Source of the DNA: Halobacillus halophilus DSM 2266
GTDB taxonomy: Bacteria > Bacillota > Bacilli > Bacillales > Halobacillaceae
DNA length: 64,000 bases
Reading direction: 5' to 3'
NCBI RefSeq assembly: GCF_000284515.1
Contig: NC_017668.1
Location: 3,596,001 to 3,660,000, forward strand
In this document: positions 25,348 through 33,820 of the stretch, in pieces
Position numbering within the stretch: the stretch's first letter is position 1
Layout of the letters: each line of letters starts with the position of its first letter
Notes under the pieces: generated by a model
What the model was told of the DNA's origin: nothing
Database searches by the model: none
The model's input: only the letters and a program-made list of their open reading frames with translations
Program-made: the position numbers and the translations under genes

Positions 25348-25565
25348 CGGGCTGCCTCCTTTTTACGCTTAGGAGGGAATACGGAAAGAATATTATCACG
25401 TTTGAAAGTGCGCACCTTCCTTCGAGCTAAACAAAACGCCAGAATAGTTCCTTCTCTTACCTCCAAAACTCGGACCATTCTCTGCGACATGTCGCCTTCT
25501 GAAGAAATATAAACCATTTCAATCCTTTGTTTACTTATAACAGCTCTTTCCATGAGTCCATTCAT
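25344..25565 (-). CDS. Small WYL-domain-like protein
   Basis: A 73-residue protein that looks like a lone WYL-type ligand/nucleic-acid-binding fold: AVISKQRIEMVYISSEG, then RMVRVLEVREGTILAFCLAR and KVRTFKRDNILSVF at the end. This short protein is commonly coupled to YolD in Bacilli. The start is ATG at 25565 after AGGAGG. A LexA-type operator and TATAAT lie directly upstream, so the pair is probably DNA-damage inducible. Confidence 0.78.
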   Translation of the reverse strand: MNGLMERAVISKQRIEMVYISSEGDMSQRMVRVLEVREGTILAFCLARRKVRTFKRDNILSVFPPKRKKEAAR

Positions 25566-25588
25566 GTTATTACCTCCTGTATATAATA

Positions 25589-25609
25589 CGAACGTTTGTT
25601 CTTATTATA
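25589..25609 (-). promoter_or_regulatory. LexA (SOS) box with promoter -10
   Basis: AGAACAAACGTTCG on the minus strand (25589-25602) matches the Gram-positive SOS box CGAACNNNNGTTCG at all but the first position. It abuts TATAAT (25604-25609), so bound LexA would block transcription of the WYL-yolD pair. Confidence 0.8.
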
Positions 25610-25699
25610 CCATTAGAGAAAAATAAATAAACATTATTTCTAAAATGGTGACACCAAAATTGTGTGAAGTCACGATAATAAAGTAAAGGAGTGATTTTA

Positions 25700-25918
25700 A
25701 TGAAGAATTTAAAACAACGTATTAATCAATGGGAAGCAGAATTGAAAAAGTACAACTTGGAACCTGATGTGCTACAGGTTTTCAATGCCATGAGTGAGAA
25801 TCTCCTTAGCCAGAAGAAGCATATAAGTGAACTGGGAGATATGCTAGAAAACTCTCAACAGGCTTATGTAGAATTAAGGAAAGAGTTAGTTACGGAAGGT
25901 TATAATCTGCGGTATTAA
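25700..25918 (+). CDS. Small helical protein, first of two tandem paralogs
   Basis: A 72-residue charged, helical protein (MKNLKQRINQWEAELKKYNL..). AAAGGAG stands 8 nt before the ATG at 25700. It is paralogous to the next gene: QWEAELKKYNLEPDV..V..M.E.....KKHI.EL aligns with AWSEELKLHNVEPGV..V..M.E....KKII.LEE. I do not recognise the family. It is divergent from the SOS-controlled pair. Confidence 0.65.
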   Translation: MKNLKQRINQWEAELKKYNLEPDVLQVFNAMSENLLSQKKHISELGDMLENSQQAYVELRKELVTEGYNLRY

Positions 25919-25949
25919 AAATTTCATTTGAAGATAACGAGGTGATAAT

Positions 25950-26123
25950 ATGGAACCTATGGTCAAGCAACTTTTAGCATGGTCCGAAGAATTAAAGCTG
26001 CATAATGTAGAACCTGGAGTAGATGAAGTCATTACTTCTATGGTTGAATATATCTATACTCAGCAGAAAAAAATCATTCATCTTGAAGAGAAACTAAGTA
26101 TGGAAAATGGTATAAAACATTAA
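25950..26123 (+). CDS. Small helical protein, second tandem paralog
   Basis: A 57-residue protein (MEPMVKQLLAWSEELKLHNV..) with GAGGTGAT 5 nt before the ATG. It is a shorter copy of the preceding gene, keeping the W-x-x-E-L-K and EPxV positions and the Lys-rich helix. The 31-bp gap suggests one operon. A GC-rich hairpin (26127-26156) follows. Confidence 0.65.
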   Translation: MEPMVKQLLAWSEELKLHNVEPGVDEVITSMVEYIYTQQKKIIHLEEKLSMENGIKH

Positions 26124-26126
26124 AAT

Positions 26127-26156
26127 GAGCCCCACCTTTGGCGGAAGGTGAGGCTC
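26127..26156 (+). terminator. Hairpin after the tandem small genes
   Basis: GAGCCCCACCTT pairs with AAGGTGAGGCTC around six bases. The stem is strong but there is no T run, so termination is uncertain. Bases 26,160-26,400 show nothing else I recognise. Confidence 0.45.
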
Positions 26157-26403
26157 TATCCTTGCTTTGAAAAATTATAAAAGTAAGCAAGGATTTAATT
26201 ATTATATCATCTGATTTATTCTTTCTGAAATATTCATACCATAGTGCTCTTCAAAATGTATTTAATCGGATGCATAATTCCACAAAAAGGGAAACTCATG
26301 ACATCAAAGAGCCACTACCTTTTATAGCTTTAAAAATTCTGATACTCCTCAAAAATGATTATTTTAAAATGACAATGCTCTATAATGTAATTTAACTCAT
26401 GAG

Positions 26404-26443
26404 AAGGTTTGAGGGCAGCTAAACCTTACATCATGCCGCCCAT
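26404..26443 (-). pseudogene. groEL 3'-end relic with terminator
   Basis: On the minus strand ATGGGCGGCATGATGTAA (26426-26443) encodes MGGMM and stop, the typical GroEL tail. It is followed at once by the perfect hairpin AAGGTTT-10 nt-AAACCTT. No further groEL sequence precedes it. It is best read as an attachment-site relic left by an element that once integrated at the end of groEL. Confidence 0.5.
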
Positions 26444-26472
26444 GGATTCTTCAGTATTAATAGAGAAAAATA
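26435..26472. repeat. Direct repeat R1 flanking the Gabija-like genes
   Basis: GCCGCCCATGGATTC is identical here and at 30676-30690. ATTAATA and an AAAATA-containing stretch extend the similarity to about 38 bp. Confidence 0.6.
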
Positions 26473-26625
26473 ACATACTAATCAATTAAGGAGCTCAATT
26501 TTTCTCAGCGCATGGCACTTGCTTAGTATATTAAAACATGATCAAAAATGAGCAAGAGTATGTCATTTAGTATGTCAACTGATCCAGCGCTTTTTGACTA
26601 ACATAACAGAAGTTCATTTCCAGTA

Positions 26626-28536
26626 TTAATCAAAATTTACTGTCGGAACACCTGCCTCACTTAACAAATCATATAATTGTGAAATATTTTGATGGCCCTG
26701 TGGTAAGTACTTTAATTCCCTATAATGGAGCACTTCTCTTGCTTTACTAAAAGTAAAAATTACTCTTTCCTTAGCTCTTGATAAAGCAACAAAAAAAGCT
26801 TTCTTATCGGACTCAGTTTGGGACCCAAAGCTCCAGAAGGCACCGTCCTCAAGCCCAAGGAAGATTACAGTATTATACTCTAATCCTTTACTTTTATGGA
26901 TTGTCATAATTGGAACACTAAAATCACCCAGAAAGTCTCTGATTGCAAGTTCCCAATCCCGTTGTTTGCTTAGGGATTGCCAAAGTTTATTTGCGGTATC
27001 TTTTACTATTTCATCTAAGTACCTTGACTTTCTATACTTAGGGAAGTATGCTTTTAGCCTATTTGACCCTACAAAAGAGATTATATTTTGTAAAAGTGAA
27101 TGTATATCCTCTTCAAGGTTATTTTGTATTTTAATTCTTTCTAATTCCCCAGACAAACGATCTACAAATTCTGACGTTCTTTGTTCAAGGTTATATAAAG
27201 CATCATAATTGCTTTTTTCTTCTCCTCCTCTAACAGTGGATATGAAGTCAATAGTATCCAACCATACCTTTGGTTTAGAACCTGGTAATGACAATTTTAA
27301 AAAGTTTATCATTAACTCTACGCATTCTTCTGAAAGAAGGTCTTGAAATTCCTTTTCTAACCTAGAGCTAATATTTAATTCTTCGAGTGATAACATTAGT
27401 TGCTTGCAATAAATATGTTCTTGTTGCTTTACAATAATACAAAAATCTCTTGGTTCTAAATTGTCTATATTTATCCAATTATTTATTGCCCTTGCTACTG
27501 ATGTTGCTTCCTTAATGTGATTTTCGTAATTCCAAATTTCACAGAATCCATCCATGCTATCCCATTCCCCTGACACTTCAACATTTACATTGTTGGGACT
27601 AAGGTTTTGGGATAACACGTTTTGTATTTGTACTAATTTTGGGGCTGATCTGAAATTTTTCACTAACCTTTTTTCTTTTGAAGTAAAATCAGTTTTAAAA
27701 GTACCAAAAGCATCCGGAAGGGCACCTGCCCAACCCATTATCCTCTGTTTTTCATCACCAACCGCAGTAATATAATTTCGGGAACCTTCAAATAAAGTTT
27801 TGAGCAAGGTATACTGTAATTTTGTTGTATCTTGAAATTCATCTAAAAACACATGAGTGTATGTTGCTCTAATAGCTCTGATAAGCATCGGATTATTATT
27901 TAATAAACAATCAGCAAGCAATGATATCATTGGGAATGTAAGGGAACTATTTAAATTAGACTTTCCTTTTATTAATAGGTCCCAAGATCGATGCACTAAC
28001 CAAGAATATAGGTCATCTTCTTGTACTTCTTTTGGTAGTTCCTCTACCAATTTCTTTTGAAATACTGATGGCGTAAATTCGTAATACCAATTTGGAAAAT
28101 ACGGATTAGATTCTGTTAGGTTTTCCTTTATTATATTTGTTAGATCTTGTGGTCTTAATATAAGATCATAGTCACTACTTGGACGATAATCTGTTGGTAA
28201 TGAAAATAAAAACTGGTCCACTAAACTTTTAGCGAACGAATCAAAAGTTCTAGATTCAAATCTTTTAGCTAAGCTTTTACCATAACGATTGATTACCCTA
28301 TCTTCTAAATTTTTTGCTGCGTCAACTTTAAAACTAATAGCCAATATTTTGTGGGGCGGCTTACAGATGCCTGTTTCCAATAAGAAACCTGCTTTTTGGG
28401 CTAATAGTTCAGTTTTTCCTGCTCCAGGACCAGCGGCCACTGATAAATTCCCCTCATGTTTAACTGACTGATAAGCTGCCTCTTCAAGTACCATGTTGTT
28501 TGCCGGCTTCCAATTTTCTGGAACAATAAAACTCAT
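26626..28536 (-). CDS. gajB: UvrD/PcrA-type helicase, GajB-like
   Basis: A 636-residue superfamily 1A helicase. Walker A is AAGPGAGKTE (about 34-43), Walker B FLDEFQDTT, then GDEKQRIMGWAGA (motif III), MTIHKSKGLEYNTVIFLGLE (motif V) and FFVALSRAKERVIF (motif VI). It overlaps the OLD nuclease gene by 4 bp and is translated after it, the arrangement of Gabija anti-phage systems (gajA-gajB). It is longer than the roughly 500-residue GajB I know from B. cereus. It is thought to sense DNA termini and activate the nuclease. ATG at 28536 has GAGGAAG upstream. Confidence 0.82.
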   Translation of the reverse strand: MSFIVPENWKPANNMVLEEAAYQSVKHEGNLSVAAGPGAGKTELLAQKAGFLLETGICKPPHKILAISFKVDAAKNLEDRVINRYGKSLAKRFESRTFDSFAKSLVDQFLFSLPTDYRPSSDYDLILRPQDLTNIIKENLTESNPYFPNWYYEFTPSVFQKKLVEELPKEVQEDDLYSWLVHRSWDLLIKGKSNLNSSLTFPMISLLADCLLNNNPMLIRAIRATYTHVFLDEFQDTTKLQYTLLKTLFEGSRNYITAVGDEKQRIMGWAGALPDAFGTFKTDFTSKEKRLVKNFRSAPKLVQIQNVLSQNLSPNNVNVEVSGEWDSMDGFCEIWNYENHIKEATSVARAINNWINIDNLEPRDFCIIVKQQEHIYCKQLMLSLEELNISSRLEKEFQDLLSEECVELMINFLKLSLPGSKPKVWLDTIDFISTVRGGEEKSNYDALYNLEQRTSEFVDRLSGELERIKIQNNLEEDIHSLLQNIISFVGSNRLKAYFPKYRKSRYLDEIVKDTANKLWQSLSKQRDWELAIRDFLGDFSVPIMTIHKSKGLEYNTVIFLGLEDGAFWSFGSQTESDKKAFFVALSRAKERVIFTFSKAREVLHYRELKYLPQGHQNISQLYDLLSEAGVPTVNFD

Positions 28537-30515
28537 ATGCTTCCTCTATTTTCAACCAATAACTCATTGACTCGTTCAGCTAAGCTTTTCAGCTCAGAAG
28601 GTGCTTTTTCTAAATATTCATCTTTTCCTAAGTTGCTCAATGCAGCAATATGAGTACTTGGTTTTCCTCTACCTAAAAACAGTGAATTATACCATATCAT
28701 CAATTTTTTCTCTTCTTCTGTATATGTTACACCCTTAGCTTTCTCACTCTTAAGGGTGGCCTGAATTGATGATTCCTTTTTCTCAGTATATTCATCGGTT
28801 GTTTCGTCAGGAATTCTTGGCCCATAGGTCATTGTGCTTTTATATTGCTGCTCGAACGATTTAAGCATAGAAAAATCTAAGTCTAATGGATTTGAAAAAA
28901 ATACATTCTTGGATTCTAATATACTAATCCAACACTCCATATTCTCAACCTCTTCATTACTTCTCTCATGGAACTCCTCTAGCTGTTCAACCGTGTATGT
29001 GTACGGGTCCCCATTTCTTATTACACTAAGTAACCGCTCAGGGTCATGTCCATTTTCAATCAACTGCTTTAATGCATATTTTATTCTACCCCATCCCCCT
29101 CCATACCTTTCTCTATCTAAATCTAATAATGTGATGTGAGGGATTGACAACTGATTGAGTAACTTCCATAAATGGTTCACATGCCTGCCTCCTAATGGAA
29201 CAATAGAAATACTAGTTTCATCAGGATATATATCATATGCGCTTAACAGCTTAGGCATTACAATTTCTTCGCTATCCCCTTCACCTAAAACTACTAATTT
29301 AGAGAAATAAAGGTCCGGGTATGCTTTCACTGCTTCTTTTATATAAGTAAAAGATTCACTTTGCTTATCAGGTAATGTAATACCTTTAACAATTGAATTA
29401 TGATTCTCTATCTGCATATGTCTAATCTGTTCAGGATCAATTTTCTTTATAATTGAAGCGCTATGTGAAGAAATAACTACTTGGGAATTCTCTTTATTTG
29501 ATATGTTAGATAAATTGCTTACCACTCTACCAAGTAAATGAGGAGATACATGATTTTCCGGCTCTTCTACTGCTAAAATGTTTAATGCTGGTTTTACATC
29601 ACTTTCCATATTCTGTTCAATTTCCAATAAGGAAGAAACTAATGTAAGATAGAACAAAGACCTTAAACCATCCCCCATTCTGTCTATTGTTGATGAATTT
29701 CCATCCTCATTTGGAGAAAAGTGTACTTCTACCTTTTTAAGAATTGAAGTCAAATCAGTACTACTAAACATTAAATCAGTATGACTATATCTAGGATCCT
29801 TGTGGTAACTATTCCATTCTTTATTAAGCGTTTCTTTAACACTCTTCACGTCAGGTATTTCACTAAACAGCTCCATAACAGGACCCATTTTCTCTTTAAT
29901 TTCCTCATTAATTGTATCAGGCCATTCAATATTTCGTAGTATCCTCCATAGTATAGTACCCGACGCATTCTTTAACTGAGTCATTGGATCTCTCATAGCT
30001 GGTACATATATTAATTGAATAGCATTTCTTTGATGTACAGGGATCGGCTGTTGTGCCTCTTCCTCCGGTTGACCTTCTGGTACAGTAATATAATATATAT
30101 CCTGTTCTATATCCCCTTCTGGTGTTAGACCTTGTATCCACTTTCCCTCTAAACGAATCCTCATATAAGGTATGCCACCAGGCCTATCAACTATCATTTG
30201 TCTGAAAAAGGGTGGCACACTGTCAGTTTTAGACTCATCTTCTGCAACTAATTCAGGAAACTCAATTCTAACTTCGATAAATAGATTGATTTCCTCTATA
30301 TCATCTGGTGATATGTTATGTGGTATATGAAAGTCACTTTTAATAAGGGTTCTTTCTGAATTTTTTTGGCCAAATAACCTTACTAAAGAACTTATCAAAG
30401 CTGTTTTACCCGTACTATTTCCACCTATTAAAGCTGTTATGTTATCTAAATGAACCTTTTGTGGTATTTCTCCAAAGGACCTATAATTTTTTAAAGTTAC
30501 TGAAGTTATTTTAAT
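28533..30515 (-). CDS. gajA: OLD-family ATPase-TOPRIM nuclease, GajA-like, ATT start
   Basis: A 660-residue OLD endonuclease of the class found with UvrD helicases. It has an N-terminal ABC-type ATPase (Walker A IGGNSTGKTAL, about 30-40; LAVEEPENHVSPHLLG signature/Walker B; VVISSHSASI) and a C-terminal TOPRIM nuclease (VVLGEGDSEEIVMPKLL, then THITLLDLDRE-like DxD). An ATG/GTG/TTG-only reading would start at TTG 30398 and lose Walker A. The open frame continues upstream to ATT at 30515, placed 7 nt after GGAGG, giving MKITSVTLKNYRSFGEI, the expected OLD N terminus. ATT is therefore the likely start. No in-frame stop interrupts this segment. Confidence 0.82.
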   Translation of the reverse strand: MKITSVTLKNYRSFGEIPQKVHLDNITALIGGNSTGKTALISSLVRLFGQKNSERTLIKSDFHIPHNISPDDIEEINLFIEVRIEFPELVAEDESKTDSVPPFFRQMIVDRPGGIPYMRIRLEGKWIQGLTPEGDIEQDIYYITVPEGQPEEEAQQPIPVHQRNAIQLIYVPAMRDPMTQLKNASGTILWRILRNIEWPDTINEEIKEKMGPVMELFSEIPDVKSVKETLNKEWNSYHKDPRYSHTDLMFSSTDLTSILKKVEVHFSPNEDGNSSTIDRMGDGLRSLFYLTLVSSLLEIEQNMESDVKPALNILAVEEPENHVSPHLLGRVVSNLSNISNKENSQVVISSHSASIIKKIDPEQIRHMQIENHNSIVKGITLPDKQSESFTYIKEAVKAYPDLYFSKLVVLGEGDSEEIVMPKLLSAYDIYPDETSISIVPLGGRHVNHLWKLLNQLSIPHITLLDLDRERYGGGWGRIKYALKQLIENGHDPERLLSVIRNGDPYTYTVEQLEEFHERSNEEVENMECWISILESKNVFFSNPLDLDFSMLKSFEQQYKSTMTYGPRIPDETTDEYTEKKESSIQATLKSEKAKGVTYTEEEKKLMIWYNSLFLGRGKPSTHIAALSNLGKDEYLEKAPSELKSLAERVNELLVENRGSI

Positions 30516-30607
30516 TTTAATACCTCCATCCTTTTTCTACCATTTACAACCCTCATTTTACCTTATCTACTAAAGTCCTACAATTTATTTCCATCATTAG
30601 CATCAGT

Positions 30608-30642
30608 ACAAAAAAAGCTTGAACCTATCAGATAGATTCAAG
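30608..30642 (-). terminator. Terminator of the 30.9-kb small gene
   Basis: CTTGAA-CTATC and GATAG-TTCAAG form a bulged stem followed on the minus strand by seven T. It lies upstream of gajA and would insulate it from the 78-residue gene. Confidence 0.7.
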
Positions 30643-30675
30643 CAAGCTAGATAAACGCTTTAATTTTGATGGAAC

Positions 30676-30713
30676 GCCGCCCATGGATTCACCTAGATTA
30701 ATAAAGGAAAATA
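30676..30713. repeat. Direct repeat R2 flanking the Gabija-like genes
   Basis: This is the second copy of GCCGCCCATGGATTC and its degenerate extension, in the same orientation as R1, 4.24 kb away. The remaining sequence up to 30,897 shows nothing I recognise. Confidence 0.6.
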
Positions 30714-30897
30714 GTATCTATTTTAACTGGGAAAGCAATAGTTATAAGGCTCTAATCCAGTACAATAAATAAAAGGAAATAAATGTAAATGAGCAACTTA
30801 TTATCCAAAACCGTCAGACCATCGTAAAAATAAACCCTTCATGCCCCCCTAAAAAGATCGATTTAAGACCTCAATTATTCTAATCTTAAAAATTTGA

Positions 30898-31134
30898 TTA
30901 ATAGTTCTTGGAAGAAAGGTAGTGTTCAATTGTTTTTAAGTATGTTTTCCAATCACGATAATGCTCATGGATCTTCTTTTCCAAAATGTTATCAATATGT
31001 TTTTCTTCGTTATATATTCCATCTCGACGCATGTTTTCCAACCTATTAATATATTGTTGTACTGATATTTCCTTTATTTTCCTTTCACCTACCTTTAACT
31101 CATGTTTTCGCATTAAATATTCTTTGAATTCCAT
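30898..31134 (-). CDS. Small basic helical protein
   Basis: A 78-residue protein rich in Lys, Glu and Tyr (MEFKEYLMRKHELKVGERKI..). TTAGGAGG precedes the ATG by 5 nt. The helical pattern resembles the SAM-like core-binding domain at the N terminus of tyrosine recombinases, but no catalytic domain follows, so this is only a hint. It could be a truncated recombinase or a defence accessory protein. The 375 bp upstream (31,135-31,510) contain no feature I can support. Confidence 0.55.
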   Translation of the reverse strand: MEFKEYLMRKHELKVGERKIKEISVQQYINRLENMRRDGIYNEEKHIDNILEKKIHEHYRDWKTYLKTIEHYLSSKNY

Positions 31135-31510
31135 AATTTCCTCCTAAAGGTAACTGCTAGATCAAGCAGGACAGATTTTAATTATAGCTTTGAACAGTTC
31201 TTGATCCATCCGTTAAACTTAAAAGGTCTGAATATTAGCGGATGGGAGGATCGGAAAAGTGAATAAATTAGAAACGATCGTAAAAGTGCATTAATTAAAA
31301 AATTAAGGATTAAGAGTGCCAACCAATGCCCGTAAATGTAACCTATCTAAAGCCAAAGTTTATATAAATACCTGAATTAAGAATTTTAAAAAACATTCGA
31401 GGGGTGTGTTTAGTCCAATCTATATAGATATAGTGTAACTTTACTTATTTTCGTTTAATAGCTGTTAAAAAGTTTGGGGATATTTACATTCGATTTTATA
31501 TTTAATTGCC

Positions 31511-32668
31511 TTAAAGTTGTTCACTTGTTTGATTAGCTAGCCACTCTGTAAAGAGCTTCTTCCATTGATAAGTTCTCAATACAAATTCTTGATAAATTTG
31601 AATCAAATTATGTTCATCTATCTTAGGATTTTCAGATTTAATCTTTCTTGAGTAAATTATTCTGTAAGCAATAAAAAATAAATCGATAAACAATTCCTCT
31701 TCTTTTTTAAAGGTTTTAACACAAAACATAATTACATCAACTATCGAAAGTAATATACCTGGTGTTAAATTAATTTCTGAAACATCCTCAGTTCCCCATG
31801 CATCAGGGACTTCAAAAGAAGGGGAAAAAGTATGGGAGTGTTCACTGTTTGGTGTTAATATAGCAAGAATACTCCAAGGTTCATAAGGAATTTCGCTTAT
31901 ATTTTTCACCTTGTACTTTCTTAGATCTCGATTTATTTTTTCTAAGAGATTATCTCTAAGAACCTTAATTTCTTGTACTTTCATAGGCATAGGGGCTTCT
32001 ATATTATCAAATCTAATTATCGCTGCCTGTAACCATTCTGACATAAATGCTGAATCATCAAGTTGTCTATTAGGTAACTCTGAAATAGTTGGCAGGGTTA
32101 TCTGATTATCTAATAAGTACTCCCATGTAATAACATTATTAATATCGACCATACAATTAAATAAATCAAAACAGTCTACATATTCAATCTTTTTGGAAGG
32201 AAAAGCCGAAAATGGTATATTATTTATTTTTCCTTTTTCTTTCAGCTCTTTTTCATATTCTAGATACAAATGCTTAAAGTAATTTTCACTTTCCAAGTAT
32301 TCTTTCATCTTTTGAACTTTTGGCCCCATTCCCTCTGTAGTTCTTGTCATAAAGACCATCGTAGAAGTTAATGGATTAGTTTTCATCATTTTATTAAAAT
32401 CAGATTTCATTTTTAGTGCAATAGCATGGTCTTTATTCATGGTATCATGATGAATAGCATAAACAGCCAGTCTTTTGGTATTGTCGATAATTCCATCATT
32501 AGCCAGATCCCCTTCTGGTCCAATTGCTTTTGTGGCTTTAAACCGTCTATTCATTACTTTTTGGAATCGACTGCAGAAATTTTGAAATTCCTCTTCATTG
32601 AACCAAGAGATTTTTCTACAAAAGTCTTCATAATTTAATGTGATTCTTTGTATTTTACTCCCCTCCAT
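31511..32668 (-). CDS. Orphan protein with possible nuclease-like N terminus
   Basis: A 385-residue soluble protein of unknown family. The first 90 residues (EFQNFCSRFQKVMNRRF, then GPEGDLANDGIIDNTKRLAV) recall the GxxGDxxxDG region of proteins with a restriction-endonuclease-like N-terminal domain; the remainder is helical and unassigned. It sits alone between two defence operons. The ATG at 32668 has no upstream site, while GGAGGGG lies inside codons 2-4 and stands 6 nt before an ATA codon, so initiation may be unusual. A defence role is inferred from location only. Confidence 0.6.
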   Translation of the reverse strand: MEGSKIQRITLNYEDFCRKISWFNEEEFQNFCSRFQKVMNRRFKATKAIGPEGDLANDGIIDNTKRLAVYAIHHDTMNKDHAIALKMKSDFNKMMKTNPLTSTMVFMTRTTEGMGPKVQKMKEYLESENYFKHLYLEYEKELKEKGKINNIPFSAFPSKKIEYVDCFDLFNCMVDINNVITWEYLLDNQITLPTISELPNRQLDDSAFMSEWLQAAIIRFDNIEAPMPMKVQEIKVLRDNLLEKINRDLRKYKVKNISEIPYEPWSILAILTPNSEHSHTFSPSFEVPDAWGTEDVSEINLTPGILLSIVDVIMFCVKTFKKEEELFIDLFFIAYRIIYSRKIKSENPKIDEHNLIQIYQEFVLRTYQWKKLFTEWLANQTSEQL

Positions 32669-33317
32669 GCTAAACCAAATAGTTAATTATATGAATTTTA
32701 CTTCCATTATAAAAGTAAAGGACCCCTTTTGAAGAGTACTTTGATCTTTTAGTATCGTTTGAAACGTATTACCACTATTTTGAGAAGTTGTATCATATTA
32801 GGTTTGATCAGGTACGACCTGAAACCATTAAAATTCTATGAGAACGATAGTAACAGAAACAAGCCTCATAGACAGAACTTTTATCTTCACTGAGCCCTGA
32901 CTCATTACCGCGTTGGTCGGGTCATTCATTTCTTAGGCAGGTGCGACAAATTCTCAAATGACCTTAAGTTGTTTCGATGGTCCTTTTGTTATAATTATTC
33001 AATAACTAAAATTTGTTTAAAGTCTAATTTAATGGTTTCATAGTAAAAATGCATAATTGCGTCCAAGGATTCCCTTAGATATTATTAAATAATGTTACTC
33101 AAAACAACGAAAAACTAAAGTCTTAATCATCATGAACTAATCTAAGAGTGCGCCTCCAATTCAGGAATGAATACTTCTATGTCCTCTTACTTATTATAGC
33201 TCAACTTACATTTATTACAATTAGGGGTTACTACCTCCATTTGTTGTGATGGTTTAAAATACTATTAAAATAATTACTAACTAACTTATTTGACATTAAT
33301 TTCTTAGTTTATTTCTA

Positions 33318-33482
33318 ACATTCCTTCCAGCCTTATCATTATCCTCACAATAGGTTATTTGCTTCATTTTATGACCTTTCTTCCCCATCCGTTTACCTCC
33401 ATTAATAATCGTTTGCCGCTTAAGCCCCACCACTGAAACTAAGTGAGTATTGTGTAGTTTTTCTTTATTAATACTCCATTAT
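33318..33482 (-). pseudogene. Decayed fragment of the TOPRIM gene
   Basis: This 165-bp stretch is a clearly diverged copy of about 36,960-37,125 in the intact TOPRIM gene. Shared blocks include CTTCCAGCCTTATCATTATC, GTTATTTGCTTCA, CCCATCCGTTT, TGCCGCTTAAGCCC and TTAATACTCCA. The frame is broken by changes and small indels. The interval 32,669-33,317 upstream holds nothing recognisable. Confidence 0.75.
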
Positions 33483-33509
33483 CTACTTTATAACCCATCT
33501 GGTCCAGAC

Positions 33510-33641
33510 ATGAAATGTGAAGACTTTCTTAATCAAGCATCACCTCAAGCTTTCTTCGAAGCATATGACGGATCAGCAAATGATTCTGCCTATAAACTTA
33601 ATATTGATTCTTACGGTATTTCCTGTAATAGTTCGCAATAA
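33510..33641 (+). pseudogene. Excalibur-domain fragment
   Basis: The 43 codons from ATG 33510 read MKCEDFLNQASPQAFFEA and then a KLNIDSYGISC end. This matches the excalibur calcium-binding domain layout (Cys-xx-Phe, helix, then LDxDxDGxxC) but with the Asp positions decayed (NIDSYG). There is no signal peptide or nuclease domain in front, so it is a C-terminal remnant of a secreted protein. Confidence 0.55.
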
Positions 33642-33820
33642 ATATTGTAAAATTATGGAGGATTTTTAATTTAAGTATAGAAGTATATATTTCTACAGTC
33701 TATTTTGGCGAGTAGTTTTGACATGTTTATTTTTCTATAGTACAGAAAACAATTTTCATTAATAACTAGAAACAATGTATATGTTATTCTCAAAATTTAA
33801 AAATATGGAGGAATTATATT

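Noticed and set aside
26404-26443. A functional groEL gene at 26.4 kb
   Set aside because: Only the last few codons are recognisable; upstream sequence on that strand does not encode GroEL, so it is treated as a relic.
30898-31134. A complete tyrosine recombinase
   Set aside because: Only a 78-residue helical protein with loose similarity to the core-binding domain is present; no R-H-R-Y catalytic residues follow.
32860-32960. Possible transposase remnant in the 32.7-33.3 kb gap
   Set aside because: The slightly GC-richer patch encodes no recognisable motif in any frame.
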